The notes beneath the pieces are model-generated. The model had not been told where the DNA came from. It ran no database searches and worked only from the letters and a program-made list of their open reading frames with translations. A stretch of 48,491 bases of DNA. It comes from Actinomadura sp. 6K520 (GTDB lineage: Bacteria > Actinomycetota > Actinomycetes > Streptosporangiales > Streptosporangiaceae). Numbering within the stretch: position 1 is the first letter of the stretch; the number at the start of each line of letters is the position of its first letter. This document shows, one piece after another, positions 26,797-35,958 of the stretch. The stretch covers positions 1 to 48,491 of the forward strand of contig NZ_SMLC01000043.1 in assembly GCF_004349245.1 (NCBI RefSeq), read 5' to 3'. The translations under genes and the position numbers were made by a program.

Positions 26797-28155
26797 TTAC
26801 GAAGGGATGAGTTCGTCGGCAAGCTGGTAGGGGAGTGGGTGACGCGCACAGAGTGCTGCGATCTCGGCGCGCACGTCGTCGCGAACGCTCTCGGGCAGTC
26901 GCCACCGGGTGGGATCGGCCGTTTCGATGCTGCGGAGCACCTGGTCGACCAGGCGGGCGCTTTTCCTGATGGCTTGCGAGTCCATGCCCCGCGCCGCCAT
27001 CGTGTTGCTTCCGAATCGCAGTCCGCTAGTGACTCGAGGACCACGTGGATCATTGGGAATCTTGTTCTTGTTCACGATGATCCGACAGGTCTCCAGGGCC
27101 TCCTCGGCGACCGAGCCGGTGATGCCGATCTCTCGGAGATCGATGAGCACCATGTGGGTGTCCGTGCCGCCCGTGATCACTCGATGGCCGAGCACGGCGA
27201 ACTCCTGGGCCAGGGCGCGGGCACCCTCGACGATGCGCTCGGCCAGCGCCCTGAAGGCCGGTTTCGCGGCCAGGGCGAACGCGTGGCCCTTGGCGGCGAC
27301 GGCCTCCAAGTGAGGAGTCCCCTGGAGCCGTGGAAAAACCGCGGTCTGGAGGGTCTCGGCCATTGTCCGGCCAGTGTCGGAGAACACCGTGTCGGCGTCC
27401 CTGCCCATGAGAATGAGACCACCACGCGGCCCGTAGAGCTGTTTGTAGGTGCTGGTCGTGGTGACGTGGGCCACGTCCACCGGGCTGGGGTGCAGGCCGG
27501 CGGCGACCAGTCCCGAAACATGGGAGATGTCGGCGAGCAGGACCGCCCCGACCTCGTCGGCCAGGGTACGGAACCGCGAGAAGTCGATCAGGCGGGGATA
27601 GGCGCTCGCCCCGCAGACGATCAGACGCGGCCGGTGCTCCCTGGCGAGCCGTGCGACCTCGTCATAGTCGAGGAAGCCGGCGTCGTCGACGCCGTAGCCC
27701 ACCGCCGTGAAGTGATGGCTGGAGACAGACGCTCGCGAACCGTGCGTGAGGTGCCCGCCCGAGCTGAGCTCCATACCGAGAATGACGTCTCCGGGCCGGA
27801 GGAGGCCGAACATGACCGCCTGGTTGGCGGTGCTGCCGGAATGCGGCTGGACGTTGGCGTAGCGCGCTCCGAACAGGTCTCGGGCCCGCTGGACGGCGAG
27901 TCGTTCGACCTCATCCACGACCTCGCAGCCCGCGTGGAAACGGGCGCCCGGATATCCCTCGGTGGTGACGTTCCCCAGCGGGGTTCCCGCACAGGCGTGG
28001 ACGGCCGGGTCGGCCACGCTGGACGCGGCGATCATCGCGAGCGTCCGTGACTGTCGTCGGTGTTCGTCTTCGAGCAGGCGATAGAGATCAGGGTCGCTGA
28101 TCCGCAGGCGTCTCAGCCCGAGGTCGGCGTAGGCGGCAAGAGGTGACTCGGCCAT
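26797..28155 (-). CDS. SHMT-like PLP enzyme (hydroxymethyltransferase or transaldolase type)
   Basis: A 452-residue fold-type I PLP enzyme of the serine hydroxymethyltransferase family. Recognisable parts are PHSGSTANQAVMF, SSGGHLTHGS, DISHVSGLVAAG and the PLP Lys in TSTYKQLYGPRGG (Lys238). It is not a housekeeping GlyA. The usual His before the Lys is Tyr237, and the YAEGYPGKRYYGG block reads TTEGYPGARFHAG, so Tyr55 and Tyr65 of the E. coli enzyme are Thr and His. Divergent SHMTs in natural-product clusters make alpha-methylserine (FmoH) or act as L-threonine transaldolases (ObiH, LipK). Lying between NRPS genes, it probably makes an unusual building block. The start has only a weak ribosome site. 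Confidence 0.88.
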   Translation of the reverse strand: MAESPLAAYADLGLRRLRISDPDLYRLLEDEHRRQSRTLAMIAASSVADPAVHACAGTPLGNVTTEGYPGARFHAGCEVVDEVERLAVQRARDLFGARYANVQPHSGSTANQAVMFGLLRPGDVILGMELSSGGHLTHGSRASVSSHHFTAVGYGVDDAGFLDYDEVARLAREHRPRLIVCGASAYPRLIDFSRFRTLADEVGAVLLADISHVSGLVAAGLHPSPVDVAHVTTTSTYKQLYGPRGGLILMGRDADTVFSDTGRTMAETLQTAVFPRLQGTPHLEAVAAKGHAFALAAKPAFRALAERIVEGARALAQEFAVLGHRVITGGTDTHMVLIDLREIGITGSVAEEALETCRIIVNKNKIPNDPRGPRVTSGLRFGSNTMAARGMDSQAIRKSARLVDQVLRSIETADPTRWRLPESVRDDVRAEIAALCARHPLPYQLADELIPS

Positions 28156-28246
28156 GGGTGCTCGTTTCTGTGGCTCAGCCGTGGAGCGGAAGGGGGCGGA
28201 CAACAACGGTGTCGGTCATGGTCATTCCGTCTCTCTGGGTGCCGGG

Positions 28247-31200
28247 TCACGGGATCGGATCGGCGTGCAGCAACCGGAAGTGCGTATCGGTGAGCTCGCG
28301 CGCACGGTCGGCGGGGAACGCCTCGCCGCTGAAGCGCCACAGCATGGTCAAATGGCCGTCGGCAAGGCTTCCGTAGATCTCGATCGGGAACGGCCGGGGC
28401 GTGTTGGCGGGCTGGCTCTGTCCGGCGCCTTTGACGCGGGCCTCGCCGAGGAGACTTGTGCCATCGTCCTGCTCAACGGCCAGGTAGGCGGGCTCACCCC
28501 AGAAGTTGAACAGGACCTGCGGGCGGGGAATGGCGGCCAGGGCCGTGCGAACTCCGGGGTCGGGATGCAGGTAACGGCCGGCCTCGTAGTCGAGTCCCCA
28601 CCGGGGGACGCGTCGGAACTCGGCCGCGACCTCGGCGAGGTACTCCCGGTGCCCCGTCCGCCCGGGAAGAGGAAGCGCGAACGGGTACGCCGTGTTGAAG
28701 TAGCCGACCGTGCGGTCCAGGACGGCGATGTCGAAGATCTCTTCCCGGCCGTGGCCGCCGAGTTGAAGCGGCAGCGTTCCACCCGGTACGCCCAGCCACT
28801 CTTGGAAGGCGGGGCCCAGCCCGGTCAGCAGTCGCTCGTACACGGTGGTCCCGGTGGCCGTTCCGGAGGTGACGAACCGCCTGGTCCACTCTGGGGCAAA
28901 ACGTGTGGTGATCTCCAGGGTGCGGCCTTCGACGCCCGGCGTCGACAGTTCGGTCACCGGTACGGTCCGCAGTGTGTCCCAGCCGTCCCAGTACCCCAGC
29001 TCCAACTTCTCGGGATGGTCCGCGACGTGCCGGGCCAGGCCGATCGCCCACTGCCGGTAGGAGGTGCCGGTGGAGGGCAGCGTCCGGTCGTCACCGTCGC
29101 GCAACAGCGCCACCAGTTCCTGGGTGATGATGCTCCACGAGTACAGGTCGATGACGAGGTGGTGGCACACGACGACCAATGCGTCCGGCCGGTCTCCAGG
29201 AAGGCGAAAAACCCCGACGCGGCAGACGGGGCCAGAGGTGAGGTCGAGTGAGGTGTGCAGTTCGGTCGCTCGCTCGTGGACGGCCGCTGAAACCTGCTCC
29301 GGGGCGAGGCCGCGCAGGTCGAACTCGCTGACGGGTGGCACGGTGTCGGCGATGGTCTGGCCGTCCCGCGCTGGTGTGATTCGAGCGCGGAGCATGGTGT
29401 GGCGCCGGGCGAGCAGGTCCACGACGGTGGTGATTAGCGCCAGTTTCGTCTCCCGCCGCAGCGAGTACAGCACCGCGTGATTCCAGTGGTCGGGCCGCGG
29501 CGTGCGCCGTTCGAAGAACGCCCGCTGGGCGGGGGTGAGCGGGACGGTCTCGCCGGGAGCGGGCTCGGGGGCGAGCCGCTCCCCGCCCCACTCGCTCTTC
29601 TCCCGCTCGGCCACGGCGGCGAGCGCGGCGACCGTGCGATGCCGGAGAACGTGGCGTGGCCTCAGGTGCAGGCCCTGACGCGCGGCCTGCTGGACGATGC
29701 GGATGCCGAGGATCGAGTCTCCTCCCAGGGCGAAGAAGTCGTCGTGCACTCCGACCCGGTCCAGCTTGAGGTGCTCGGCCCAGATCTGGCACAGAATCCG
29801 TTCACCGGGCGTCCGGGGCGGGTGGCGGTCGCCGGACGCCTTCCTGGCGGCGGATTCCAGTGCGCGCAACGCCTTACGGTCGATCTTGCCGTTGTTGTTG
29901 CGGGGCAGCGTGTCCAAGAAGATGATCTTGCTCGGCACCATATAGTCCGGCAGCCGCTCTTCCGCGAACCTCCCCAGAACCCCGGAGTCGCCGGTCGCGG
30001 CGGTCACGAAGGCCGTCAGCCGCTCCACTCCGTCGTCCCGGATGAGTTCGAGGACGGCCCGGGAGACGTCGTCGTGCTGCTCCAGGACATGCTCGACCTC
30101 CCCGAGCTCCACCCGCCGCCCGCGGATCTTCACCTGGTTGTCGGCGCGGCCCAGCAGCTCGACGCCGCCGTCCGGCCGCCAGCGGCCCCGGTCCCTGGTC
30201 CGGTACATGCGCCGTCCCGGCACGTCATCGAACGGATCGGGCAGGAAGGCCGCCGCCGTCAGGGCGGGCTCGCCGTGGTAGCCGCGCCCCACGCTGACAC
30301 CGCCGATGTAGATCTCGCCGACGACCTCCGGCGGGACCGGCTGGAGGTCGCGATCCAGCACGTAGACCCGGACGTTGGGCAGGACGCGGCCGATCGTCGT
30401 GAGCGGTCCGGCCTCGCGTCCGACGGGGCCGCCGGTGCTGTCGTCGGCGACTTCGGCCGGGCCGTAGGCGTTGAGCAGCTCCACCCCGGGCATGACCGCG
30501 TGCCAGCGCCGGGCGAGCTGGCCGGTGAGGATCTCACCCGTCGAGATCATGATGTTCAGCGCCGCACGCAGCTCCCGCGCCTGCCGCTCATCGGCCTCCA
30601 GCTGGTCCAGTAGTACCGCGATGAACGTCGGGACCAGCGCCATGCAGGAGAATCGCTGTTCGATGGCCAGCGCGGCGAGTTCGGCCGGATCGCGCACCGT
30701 CTCGTCGGAAACGACCCAGACCGTCGCACCGCAGGTGAGACCCGCGAACAGCTGCCAGATCGACAGGTCGAACGTGAGCGGGGCAGTCTGCGGCACCCGG
30801 GTGCCGGCCCGCAACCCGTAGTCGCGCACGCGCGTGGCCAGCAGGTTGAGAAAGGACCGGTGCTCCACCGAGGCGCCCTTCGGCACTCCCGTGGACCCCG
30901 AAGTGAACATCACGTAGGCCAGATCGCCGGAGTCCGGAGCGTCCCCGAGGCGGTCGACGGCACCGCTCTGGGGGGCTGGCAGGTCCCGTAGTTCGCCGGG
31001 GTGGATCCAGATGGTGTCCAGTGGTTCCGTTTCCGCCAGCCCCGGGTCGCCGATCACTATCCGTGCTCCGCGCATGAGCTGCTCGCGGCGCTTGGCCGGC
31101 ATCGCCGGGTCGATGGGGACGTAGGCGCCGTTGGCGAACAGCACACCAACGGCGACCACGAGGAACCACGCGTCGCGCGGAAGGGCGACGGCGACCAGTT

Positions 31201-32086
31201 CCTCCTTGGCGAGCCCCGCCTCGCGCAGCCGGAGCGCGATCGCCGTCGCTCGCGCGCACAACTGCGCGTAGTCGAAGGTTTCCACCTCGTCACGGACCGC
31301 GACGGCCTCGGGACGTTCGGAGGCCCGCGCGAGGACCAAGTCGCGGAAGGGCACGGAGGCGTCCAGCTCGGAGGTCTCGTTGAACGAGACCAGGACCCTT
31401 CGCCTCATCTCCTCGTCGAGGATGCCGATGTCGGCCAGGGACCGGTCCGGGGCTGCCAGACCCTGTTCCAGGACGGTCGCGGCCGCCGAGGCGAACATCT
31501 CCACGACGTCGGGGCCCAGAACTGCCGAGCCCACACTGACCTGGCCCTCGGCGACCGCGACGTCCAGCAGGGAGCCGGTCGACCTCGTCCCCGAAGGGCA
31601 GGCGTCCACGACGATCGGTGGTGTTTCGCAGAAGCACCGCGCCAGCAGGGCGTCGTCGGCGCCGGCGTGTGCCAGGACCTCCACAACGGCGTGGCGCACT
31701 GTGCCCAGCCATTGGCGAAACGTCGCGCCCGGGGTGAGCTCCAGCAGTACCGGCAGCCCCGCGTGCAACGGAGCGCCGGAGGTGATCACGACGGCGTCGT
31801 CGGCCCCGAGCCTGCGCAGTACCAGCGCGGTCGCCGCCGTCGCGGCCGTCCAGCACAACGTCGCGTTCCCCGCCGTCACCCGGTCGAGGGCGGTCGCGGT
31901 CTCTGGAGTGAGCGTGCGGGTGGCGGCCCGGTACCGACCGGAGCCCGCCGCCTCCGCCGCGCCGAGGACTTCTGCGGTCGCCGCGGCGCCAGCGGCGATG
32001 CGAGCCGCACGCTGGAGCCAGAAGTCGCGGGTCGCCAGCCCCGCGGAGGTGTTCGCGCGGCCGTCGACGTCCTCGGCAGTTGCCAC
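28247..32086 (-). CDS. NRPS module: half-C, A, PCP, E-like
   Basis: A 1279-residue protein. Residues 1-230 resemble the C-terminal lobe of a C domain without HHxxxDG. The A domain (about 240-745) has intact A3 (FTSGSTGVPKGA), A5 (NAYGPAE) and A10 (NNGKIDR); A7 reads YRTRD instead of YRTGD. The PCP has FALGGDSI (Ser791), the GGDS form common before E domains. The E-like domain (about 848-1279) has HHLVIDLYSW (975-984), but LGGHGRE (1109-1115) lacks the catalytic Glu of EGHGRE. The A pocket reads roughly D-L-W-A-I-T-A-D-D. The GTG at 32086 has AAAGG about 7 bases upstream; the longer open frame is a shadow of the preceding gene. Confidence 0.92.
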   Translation of the reverse strand: MATAEDVDGRANTSAGLATRDFWLQRAARIAAGAAATAEVLGAAEAAGSGRYRAATRTLTPETATALDRVTAGNATLCWTAATAATALVLRRLGADDAVVITSGAPLHAGLPVLLELTPGATFRQWLGTVRHAVVEVLAHAGADDALLARCFCETPPIVVDACPSGTRSTGSLLDVAVAEGQVSVGSAVLGPDVVEMFASAAATVLEQGLAAPDRSLADIGILDEEMRRRVLVSFNETSELDASVPFRDLVLARASERPEAVAVRDEVETFDYAQLCARATAIALRLREAGLAKEELVAVALPRDAWFLVVAVGVLFANGAYVPIDPAMPAKRREQLMRGARIVIGDPGLAETEPLDTIWIHPGELRDLPAPQSGAVDRLGDAPDSGDLAYVMFTSGSTGVPKGASVEHRSFLNLLATRVRDYGLRAGTRVPQTAPLTFDLSIWQLFAGLTCGATVWVVSDETVRDPAELAALAIEQRFSCMALVPTFIAVLLDQLEADERQARELRAALNIMISTGEILTGQLARRWHAVMPGVELLNAYGPAEVADDSTGGPVGREAGPLTTIGRVLPNVRVYVLDRDLQPVPPEVVGEIYIGGVSVGRGYHGEPALTAAAFLPDPFDDVPGRRMYRTRDRGRWRPDGGVELLGRADNQVKIRGRRVELGEVEHVLEQHDDVSRAVLELIRDDGVERLTAFVTAATGDSGVLGRFAEERLPDYMVPSKIIFLDTLPRNNNGKIDRKALRALESAARKASGDRHPPRTPGERILCQIWAEHLKLDRVGVHDDFFALGGDSILGIRIVQQAARQGLHLRPRHVLRHRTVAALAAVAEREKSEWGGERLAPEPAPGETVPLTPAQRAFFERRTPRPDHWNHAVLYSLRRETKLALITTVVDLLARRHTMLRARITPARDGQTIADTVPPVSEFDLRGLAPEQVSAAVHERATELHTSLDLTSGPVCRVGVFRLPGDRPDALVVVCHHLVIDLYSWSIITQELVALLRDGDDRTLPSTGTSYRQWAIGLARHVADHPEKLELGYWDGWDTLRTVPVTELSTPGVEGRTLEITTRFAPEWTRRFVTSGTATGTTVYERLLTGLGPAFQEWLGVPGGTLPLQLGGHGREEIFDIAVLDRTVGYFNTAYPFALPLPGRTGHREYLAEVAAEFRRVPRWGLDYEAGRYLHPDPGVRTALAAIPRPQVLFNFWGEPAYLAVEQDDGTSLLGEARVKGAGQSQPANTPRPFPIEIYGSLADGHLTMLWRFSGEAFPADRARELTDTHFRLLHADPIP

Positions 32087-32097
32087 ATCCACGCCTT

Positions 32098-35000
32098 TCA
32101 GAAATCGAAGTCGGGAACGGAAGGGACACGTGCGGCCGGTGCTTCGGGCTCGAAGAGCTCGTACAGCATGGAGCCGGTGCCGAGTTCCGCCAGCCGGGTG
32201 AGCAGGAGCCGGTAGTCCGCCAGCCATCCGCGAGCCGTCGCCGGGCGGAACAGCTCGGTGGAGTACTTCAGGACCGCGGTCAGCCGGTCGTCGAACCCCA
32301 GGACCGACATGTTGAGCGCGAACGTCGGAGCGGACGGGTCCACGTCCAGGAGCTCGAAGGCGGATCCCGATGCGCCCAGCCGGCCAGAGAGGAAGGGGGT
32401 GCGCTGGAAGCCGAAGTTCGTCGTGGCGACCGGTTCCGCCGCTGTCGGCCGGGCGAGGCGGATGATCCGGTCTCCGGGCAGATCGCCGTGCTGTAGCGCC
32501 TCCGCCTGTGCCGTGCGCACGCATTCCAGCAGGTCGGCGAAGGGCGCGGACGGATTGAGCAGCACCCGGACCGCGACGGTGTTGGCATAGCAGCCGATGA
32601 TGTCCTGGTCCTGCGCGCCGCGGTTCTCCACCGGTGTCGCCACGCACACGTCGCGGTCGCCGCCGATCTTCCAGAGCAGCGCCGTCCACACCGCGAGAAG
32701 CAGCATGTTCACGGTGACGCGTTCACCGCGGGCCAGACCCCGCAGGCGCCTGGTCAGGTCCGTGGAGAGGTCCAGTGGCAGGCTGGCGCCCTCCCCGGGC
32801 GGTCGGCTGGGCTCCCCTGGTCCGTCGACGGGCAGGTGCGTCAGCGGCACGTCCGCGAGCAGCTCGGCCCAGAACTCGGTGAGCCGCGCACCGCGCTCTC
32901 CGGACAGCATCCGTCGCTGGTCGCGAACGAAGTCTAGGAACGTGCGTTCCGGCGGCGGCGGTGGTTCCTCGGCACACAGGTCGGCCAGCAACACGTCCCA
33001 GGAGTGGCCGTCGAAGAAGAGATGGTGGAAGGTCAGCACCAGAACATGGAAGGACGAGTCGACCGTGCGCACGTGGACCAGTTCGTAGCGCGCGGGCGGG
33101 GCGCCATACGCGCGCAGTGGTTTGTCCACCAGTTCCCGCAGCCCGTCCAGAAGCGCCGCCTCAGGCTCGGCCGAGCGGGTCAGGTCGAACTCGACGAGGG
33201 TCAGCTCGGGGTCGGCGGTCTCGGGCGGGCCGACCGTTTGGCGCGGCCCGTCAGGCCCCTCTCGCAGCCGTGCCCGCATCATGGGATGGCGGCGTGCCAC
33301 CCTCGCCAGGCGGCGGGTGACGTCGTCCCGGTCGATCTCCGTGTCGAACTTCAGCGCGGTAGACACGTTGTAGGCACTGGAGCCCGGCATGAACTGCAAG
33401 GCGGCCCAGATGGCGGACTGCTGCCCAGACAGCGGATCCTGGTCGCCGTCTCCTGGCGATGTGCTGCCCTCGCCGTCCTCCGCACACTCGCTCGCGGCCG
33501 TGGCGGGCACCGCGGGCGCGGTCGACTCGACGGCTTCCGCCAGGTCGTGCAGCGTCGCGAAGTCGAAGAGGTCGAGCACCTCGAAACCGGTGCCGAAACG
33601 CTCGTTGACGCGGGTGACAAGCTGAACACCGTTCAGGGAGTCGCCGCCCACGTCGAAGAAGTCGTCGGCGAGGGTCAGTCCGGGTTCCTTCAGGACCTCA
33701 CAAGCCATCTCCAGGACCAGTTCGGCGGCCATCGCCGGTTCGGCGGCCGCGTCGTCAGGGGGCGGTCCGGCCGTCCGATGGATCGGATCGGACGCGGGCA
33801 GGCTCGGCCAGCAGCGTTCTTCGGCGAACGGCGTGACGGGTAATTCGAGACGGCCGTGATCCAGGTGGCCAAGACCGGCTCTCCAGTCGATGTCGATGCC
33901 GCGGAGGTAGGCCAGACGCAGTGCGTCCTGGAGCGAGTCGGTGCCGGGACGCGTCCCGAGGAGGCCGGACAGGGCGCTTCCGGGGGCCAGATCGAGGACG
34001 ACGGGAGCCGCGTCGAGCTCTGCGAGCGCGGCCTCCAGCGCGTCGAGGTCAGGTGCGGTCGTGGCCGCGGCCGCGTCACACCGTGTGAGCGCCGCGGCCA
34101 AGTCCTCCGTCCCGTGTACCACGGCCGCGGCGGCCTTCCCCGTTCCGTGCGCGAGCACGAGGTCGGGGACGATGCCGAAGCGGGTGAGCACCGCGTGCTC
34201 GCCGATGAGACGGATGGCGTGCCGTTGGGCTCCCGTCCATTGCTCGGCCGCGACCACGGCGGCGGCGGCCCGCACGATCTCGGCAAAGGCGGGATGCGCG
34301 CGGGCGCGATCGCGGAGCAGATCAAGCGAGCAGGCGCCGTGGTCCGCGAGATCGCCCATGCCAAGGACGACCGACCGGGTACCCTCGACCGCCGTCACCG
34401 CCTTCGCGCCACCGGTGCGGACGAATTCGTCGAGCGCGGCGCTCAGTCCGGCGGCATCCTCGACCACCCACGCCGTCCGACAGGGGGCATGGTCACGCCC
34501 CATCGCCTGCGTCGCCGCCGCGGCGTCGAGGGGGAAGGCCGCCGGGTCGGCGGCGATCTGGGCGCGCAGGCGGTTCGCCAGGACGAGTAACTCCTGGCGC
34601 CCAGGGGCCGACAGCGCGCATAGTCGCGGGCCTCCCGGGGCCGGCGCCGCCGGGACGCTCCGCCCCTCTTCCACGATCATGTGGACGTTGGTCCCGCTCA
34701 GGCCGAAGGCGCTGATGCCCGCCCTGCGCGGGACGCGGTCGGGCGGCCACGGCTCGGCGCGGTCGGCGATCCGCAGCCCCGTGCCCTCCAGGCCGAGCAG
34801 CGAACCGGCGCGCCGGAAGCCGGACGTCGGGAAGATCTCCTCCTCGCGGAACTGGGCGACCACCCGAACCAGGCCCGCGAAGCCCGCCATCCCGTTCAGG
34901 TGGCCGAGGTTGCCCTTGACGGAGGAAATCGGGATCGGACGGGTGCCGGGCGCACGCCCGAACGCGGCCGTCAGCCCCTCCACCTCGATCGGGTCACCGA

Positions 35001-35958
35001 TCTTCGTTCCGGTGCCGTGCGCCTCGACGTATCCGATGTCACGGGGCTCGACCCCGGCGTCGGCCAGGGCTAGGCGGATCACGTCCGCCTGGGCCGCCGG
35101 GCTCGGCGCGGTAAGCCCGTTGGAGCGGGCGGCGTCCTGGTTGACGGCGCTGCCCCGGATCACGGCATGCACCACGTCACGATCGCGTAGCGCGTCGCGG
35201 TGTCGTTTCAGGAGGACGAAGCCGCCGCCCTCCCCGAAGGTCGCGCCATCGGCCGACTCGTCAAAGGGGCGGCAGCGTCCTTGCGGGGACAGCACCCCCA
35301 GACCGTCGGCGGCGGTCGCTCGAGGGGGTGGTGGTCCCAGCACCATCTCGTAGCCGCCGACCAGGGCGAGGTCGGCTTCCCCGCGCACCAGTTTCTGCCG
35401 AGCCTCGTGCAGGGCGGCCAGAAACGACGAACACGCCGTGTCGATGACAAGTGCGCTGCCTCGCAGATCGAGCAGGTACGAGACGCGTCCGGCAGCGAAG
35501 GCCGGGACGCTGCCGGTGATCGCCGCGCCATGCCGGCGGTCCCGCTCGTCGAGCAGATGGTACAGCGAGGGTTCGGGACCGCCATGGCCCGCCACCAGCA
35601 CCGCAGCGGTACGGCCGCGCAGTTCGCCAGGCGCGTATCCGGCGTTCTCAACGGCATGCACGGCCAGTTGCAGCGACCTTCGTTGCCGTGGGTCCATGAG
35701 TTCGGCGTCGGCGCGCGCCAGACCGAAGTGCCGATGGTCGAACCCGGCGACGTCCTCCATCCAACCGCCTTCCTGGTTCTTTTCGGAGGGGGTGGCTCCG
35801 ACCAGTTCGGCGCGGGAGGGGGGCATGGGGCCGGTGACCGTCTCCCCAGTTCTGAGTAACGCGACGAGGGAGTCCCAGTCGCGGCAGCGGGGGAACTCGA
35901 AGGCCAGGCCGATCACTGCCGCCGCGTCATCGTCCCGGGATGAGCTGTCCCGGGTCAC
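32098..35958 (-). CDS. Hybrid PKS-NRPS: KS, inactive AT remnant, PCP, C
   Basis: A 1286-residue protein. The ketosynthase (about 12-435) has its catalytic triad: Cys176 in DTACSSF, His314 in EAHGTGT and His353 in NLGHLNG. Residues about 490-720 align in layout with an acyltransferase, but GHSxGE is replaced by AHGTGK (603-608) and the N-terminal GQG motif is lost, so it cannot bind acyl groups normally. The carrier domain has DVGGDSLNGV (Ser774). A complete C domain follows (about 840-1270) with HHLFFDGHSW (978-987). There are no KR, DH or ER domains. The GTG start overlaps the upstream A-PCP stop (GTGA). The KS either uses a trans AT or has another role. Confidence 0.92.
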   Translation of the reverse strand: MTRDSSSRDDDAAAVIGLAFEFPRCRDWDSLVALLRTGETVTGPMPPSRAELVGATPSEKNQEGGWMEDVAGFDHRHFGLARADAELMDPRQRRSLQLAVHAVENAGYAPGELRGRTAAVLVAGHGGPEPSLYHLLDERDRRHGAAITGSVPAFAAGRVSYLLDLRGSALVIDTACSSFLAALHEARQKLVRGEADLALVGGYEMVLGPPPPRATAADGLGVLSPQGRCRPFDESADGATFGEGGGFVLLKRHRDALRDRDVVHAVIRGSAVNQDAARSNGLTAPSPAAQADVIRLALADAGVEPRDIGYVEAHGTGTKIGDPIEVEGLTAAFGRAPGTRPIPISSVKGNLGHLNGMAGFAGLVRVVAQFREEEIFPTSGFRRAGSLLGLEGTGLRIADRAEPWPPDRVPRRAGISAFGLSGTNVHMIVEEGRSVPAAPAPGGPRLCALSAPGRQELLVLANRLRAQIAADPAAFPLDAAAATQAMGRDHAPCRTAWVVEDAAGLSAALDEFVRTGGAKAVTAVEGTRSVVLGMGDLADHGACSLDLLRDRARAHPAFAEIVRAAAAVVAAEQWTGAQRHAIRLIGEHAVLTRFGIVPDLVLAHGTGKAAAAVVHGTEDLAAALTRCDAAAATTAPDLDALEAALAELDAAPVVLDLAPGSALSGLLGTRPGTDSLQDALRLAYLRGIDIDWRAGLGHLDHGRLELPVTPFAEERCWPSLPASDPIHRTAGPPPDDAAAEPAMAAELVLEMACEVLKEPGLTLADDFFDVGGDSLNGVQLVTRVNERFGTGFEVLDLFDFATLHDLAEAVESTAPAVPATAASECAEDGEGSTSPGDGDQDPLSGQQSAIWAALQFMPGSSAYNVSTALKFDTEIDRDDVTRRLARVARRHPMMRARLREGPDGPRQTVGPPETADPELTLVEFDLTRSAEPEAALLDGLRELVDKPLRAYGAPPARYELVHVRTVDSSFHVLVLTFHHLFFDGHSWDVLLADLCAEEPPPPPERTFLDFVRDQRRMLSGERGARLTEFWAELLADVPLTHLPVDGPGEPSRPPGEGASLPLDLSTDLTRRLRGLARGERVTVNMLLLAVWTALLWKIGGDRDVCVATPVENRGAQDQDIIGCYANTVAVRVLLNPSAPFADLLECVRTAQAEALQHGDLPGDRIIRLARPTAAEPVATTNFGFQRTPFLSGRLGASGSAFELLDVDPSAPTFALNMSVLGFDDRLTAVLKYSTELFRPATARGWLADYRLLLTRLAELGTGSMLYELFEPEAPAARVPSVPDFDF

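Noticed and set aside
26839..28050. Long plus-strand open frame (about 400 codons)
   Set aside because: It is the mirror of the SHMT-like gene and has no motifs. High GC makes such antisense frames common here; similar ones at 1088-2056, 2567-3577 and 29477-30613 were dropped for the same reason.
32087..32689. Upstream extension of the 28247 NRPS frame by about 200 residues
   Set aside because: The extension is Arg/Pro/Gly-rich shadow sequence lying fully inside the preceding KS-PCP-C gene. The GTG at 32086 has a ribosome-binding site.
34530..34950. Functional acyltransferase in the KS protein
   Set aside because: No GHSxG serine and no GQG motif; the equivalent elbow is AHGTGK, so it is annotated as an inactive remnant.
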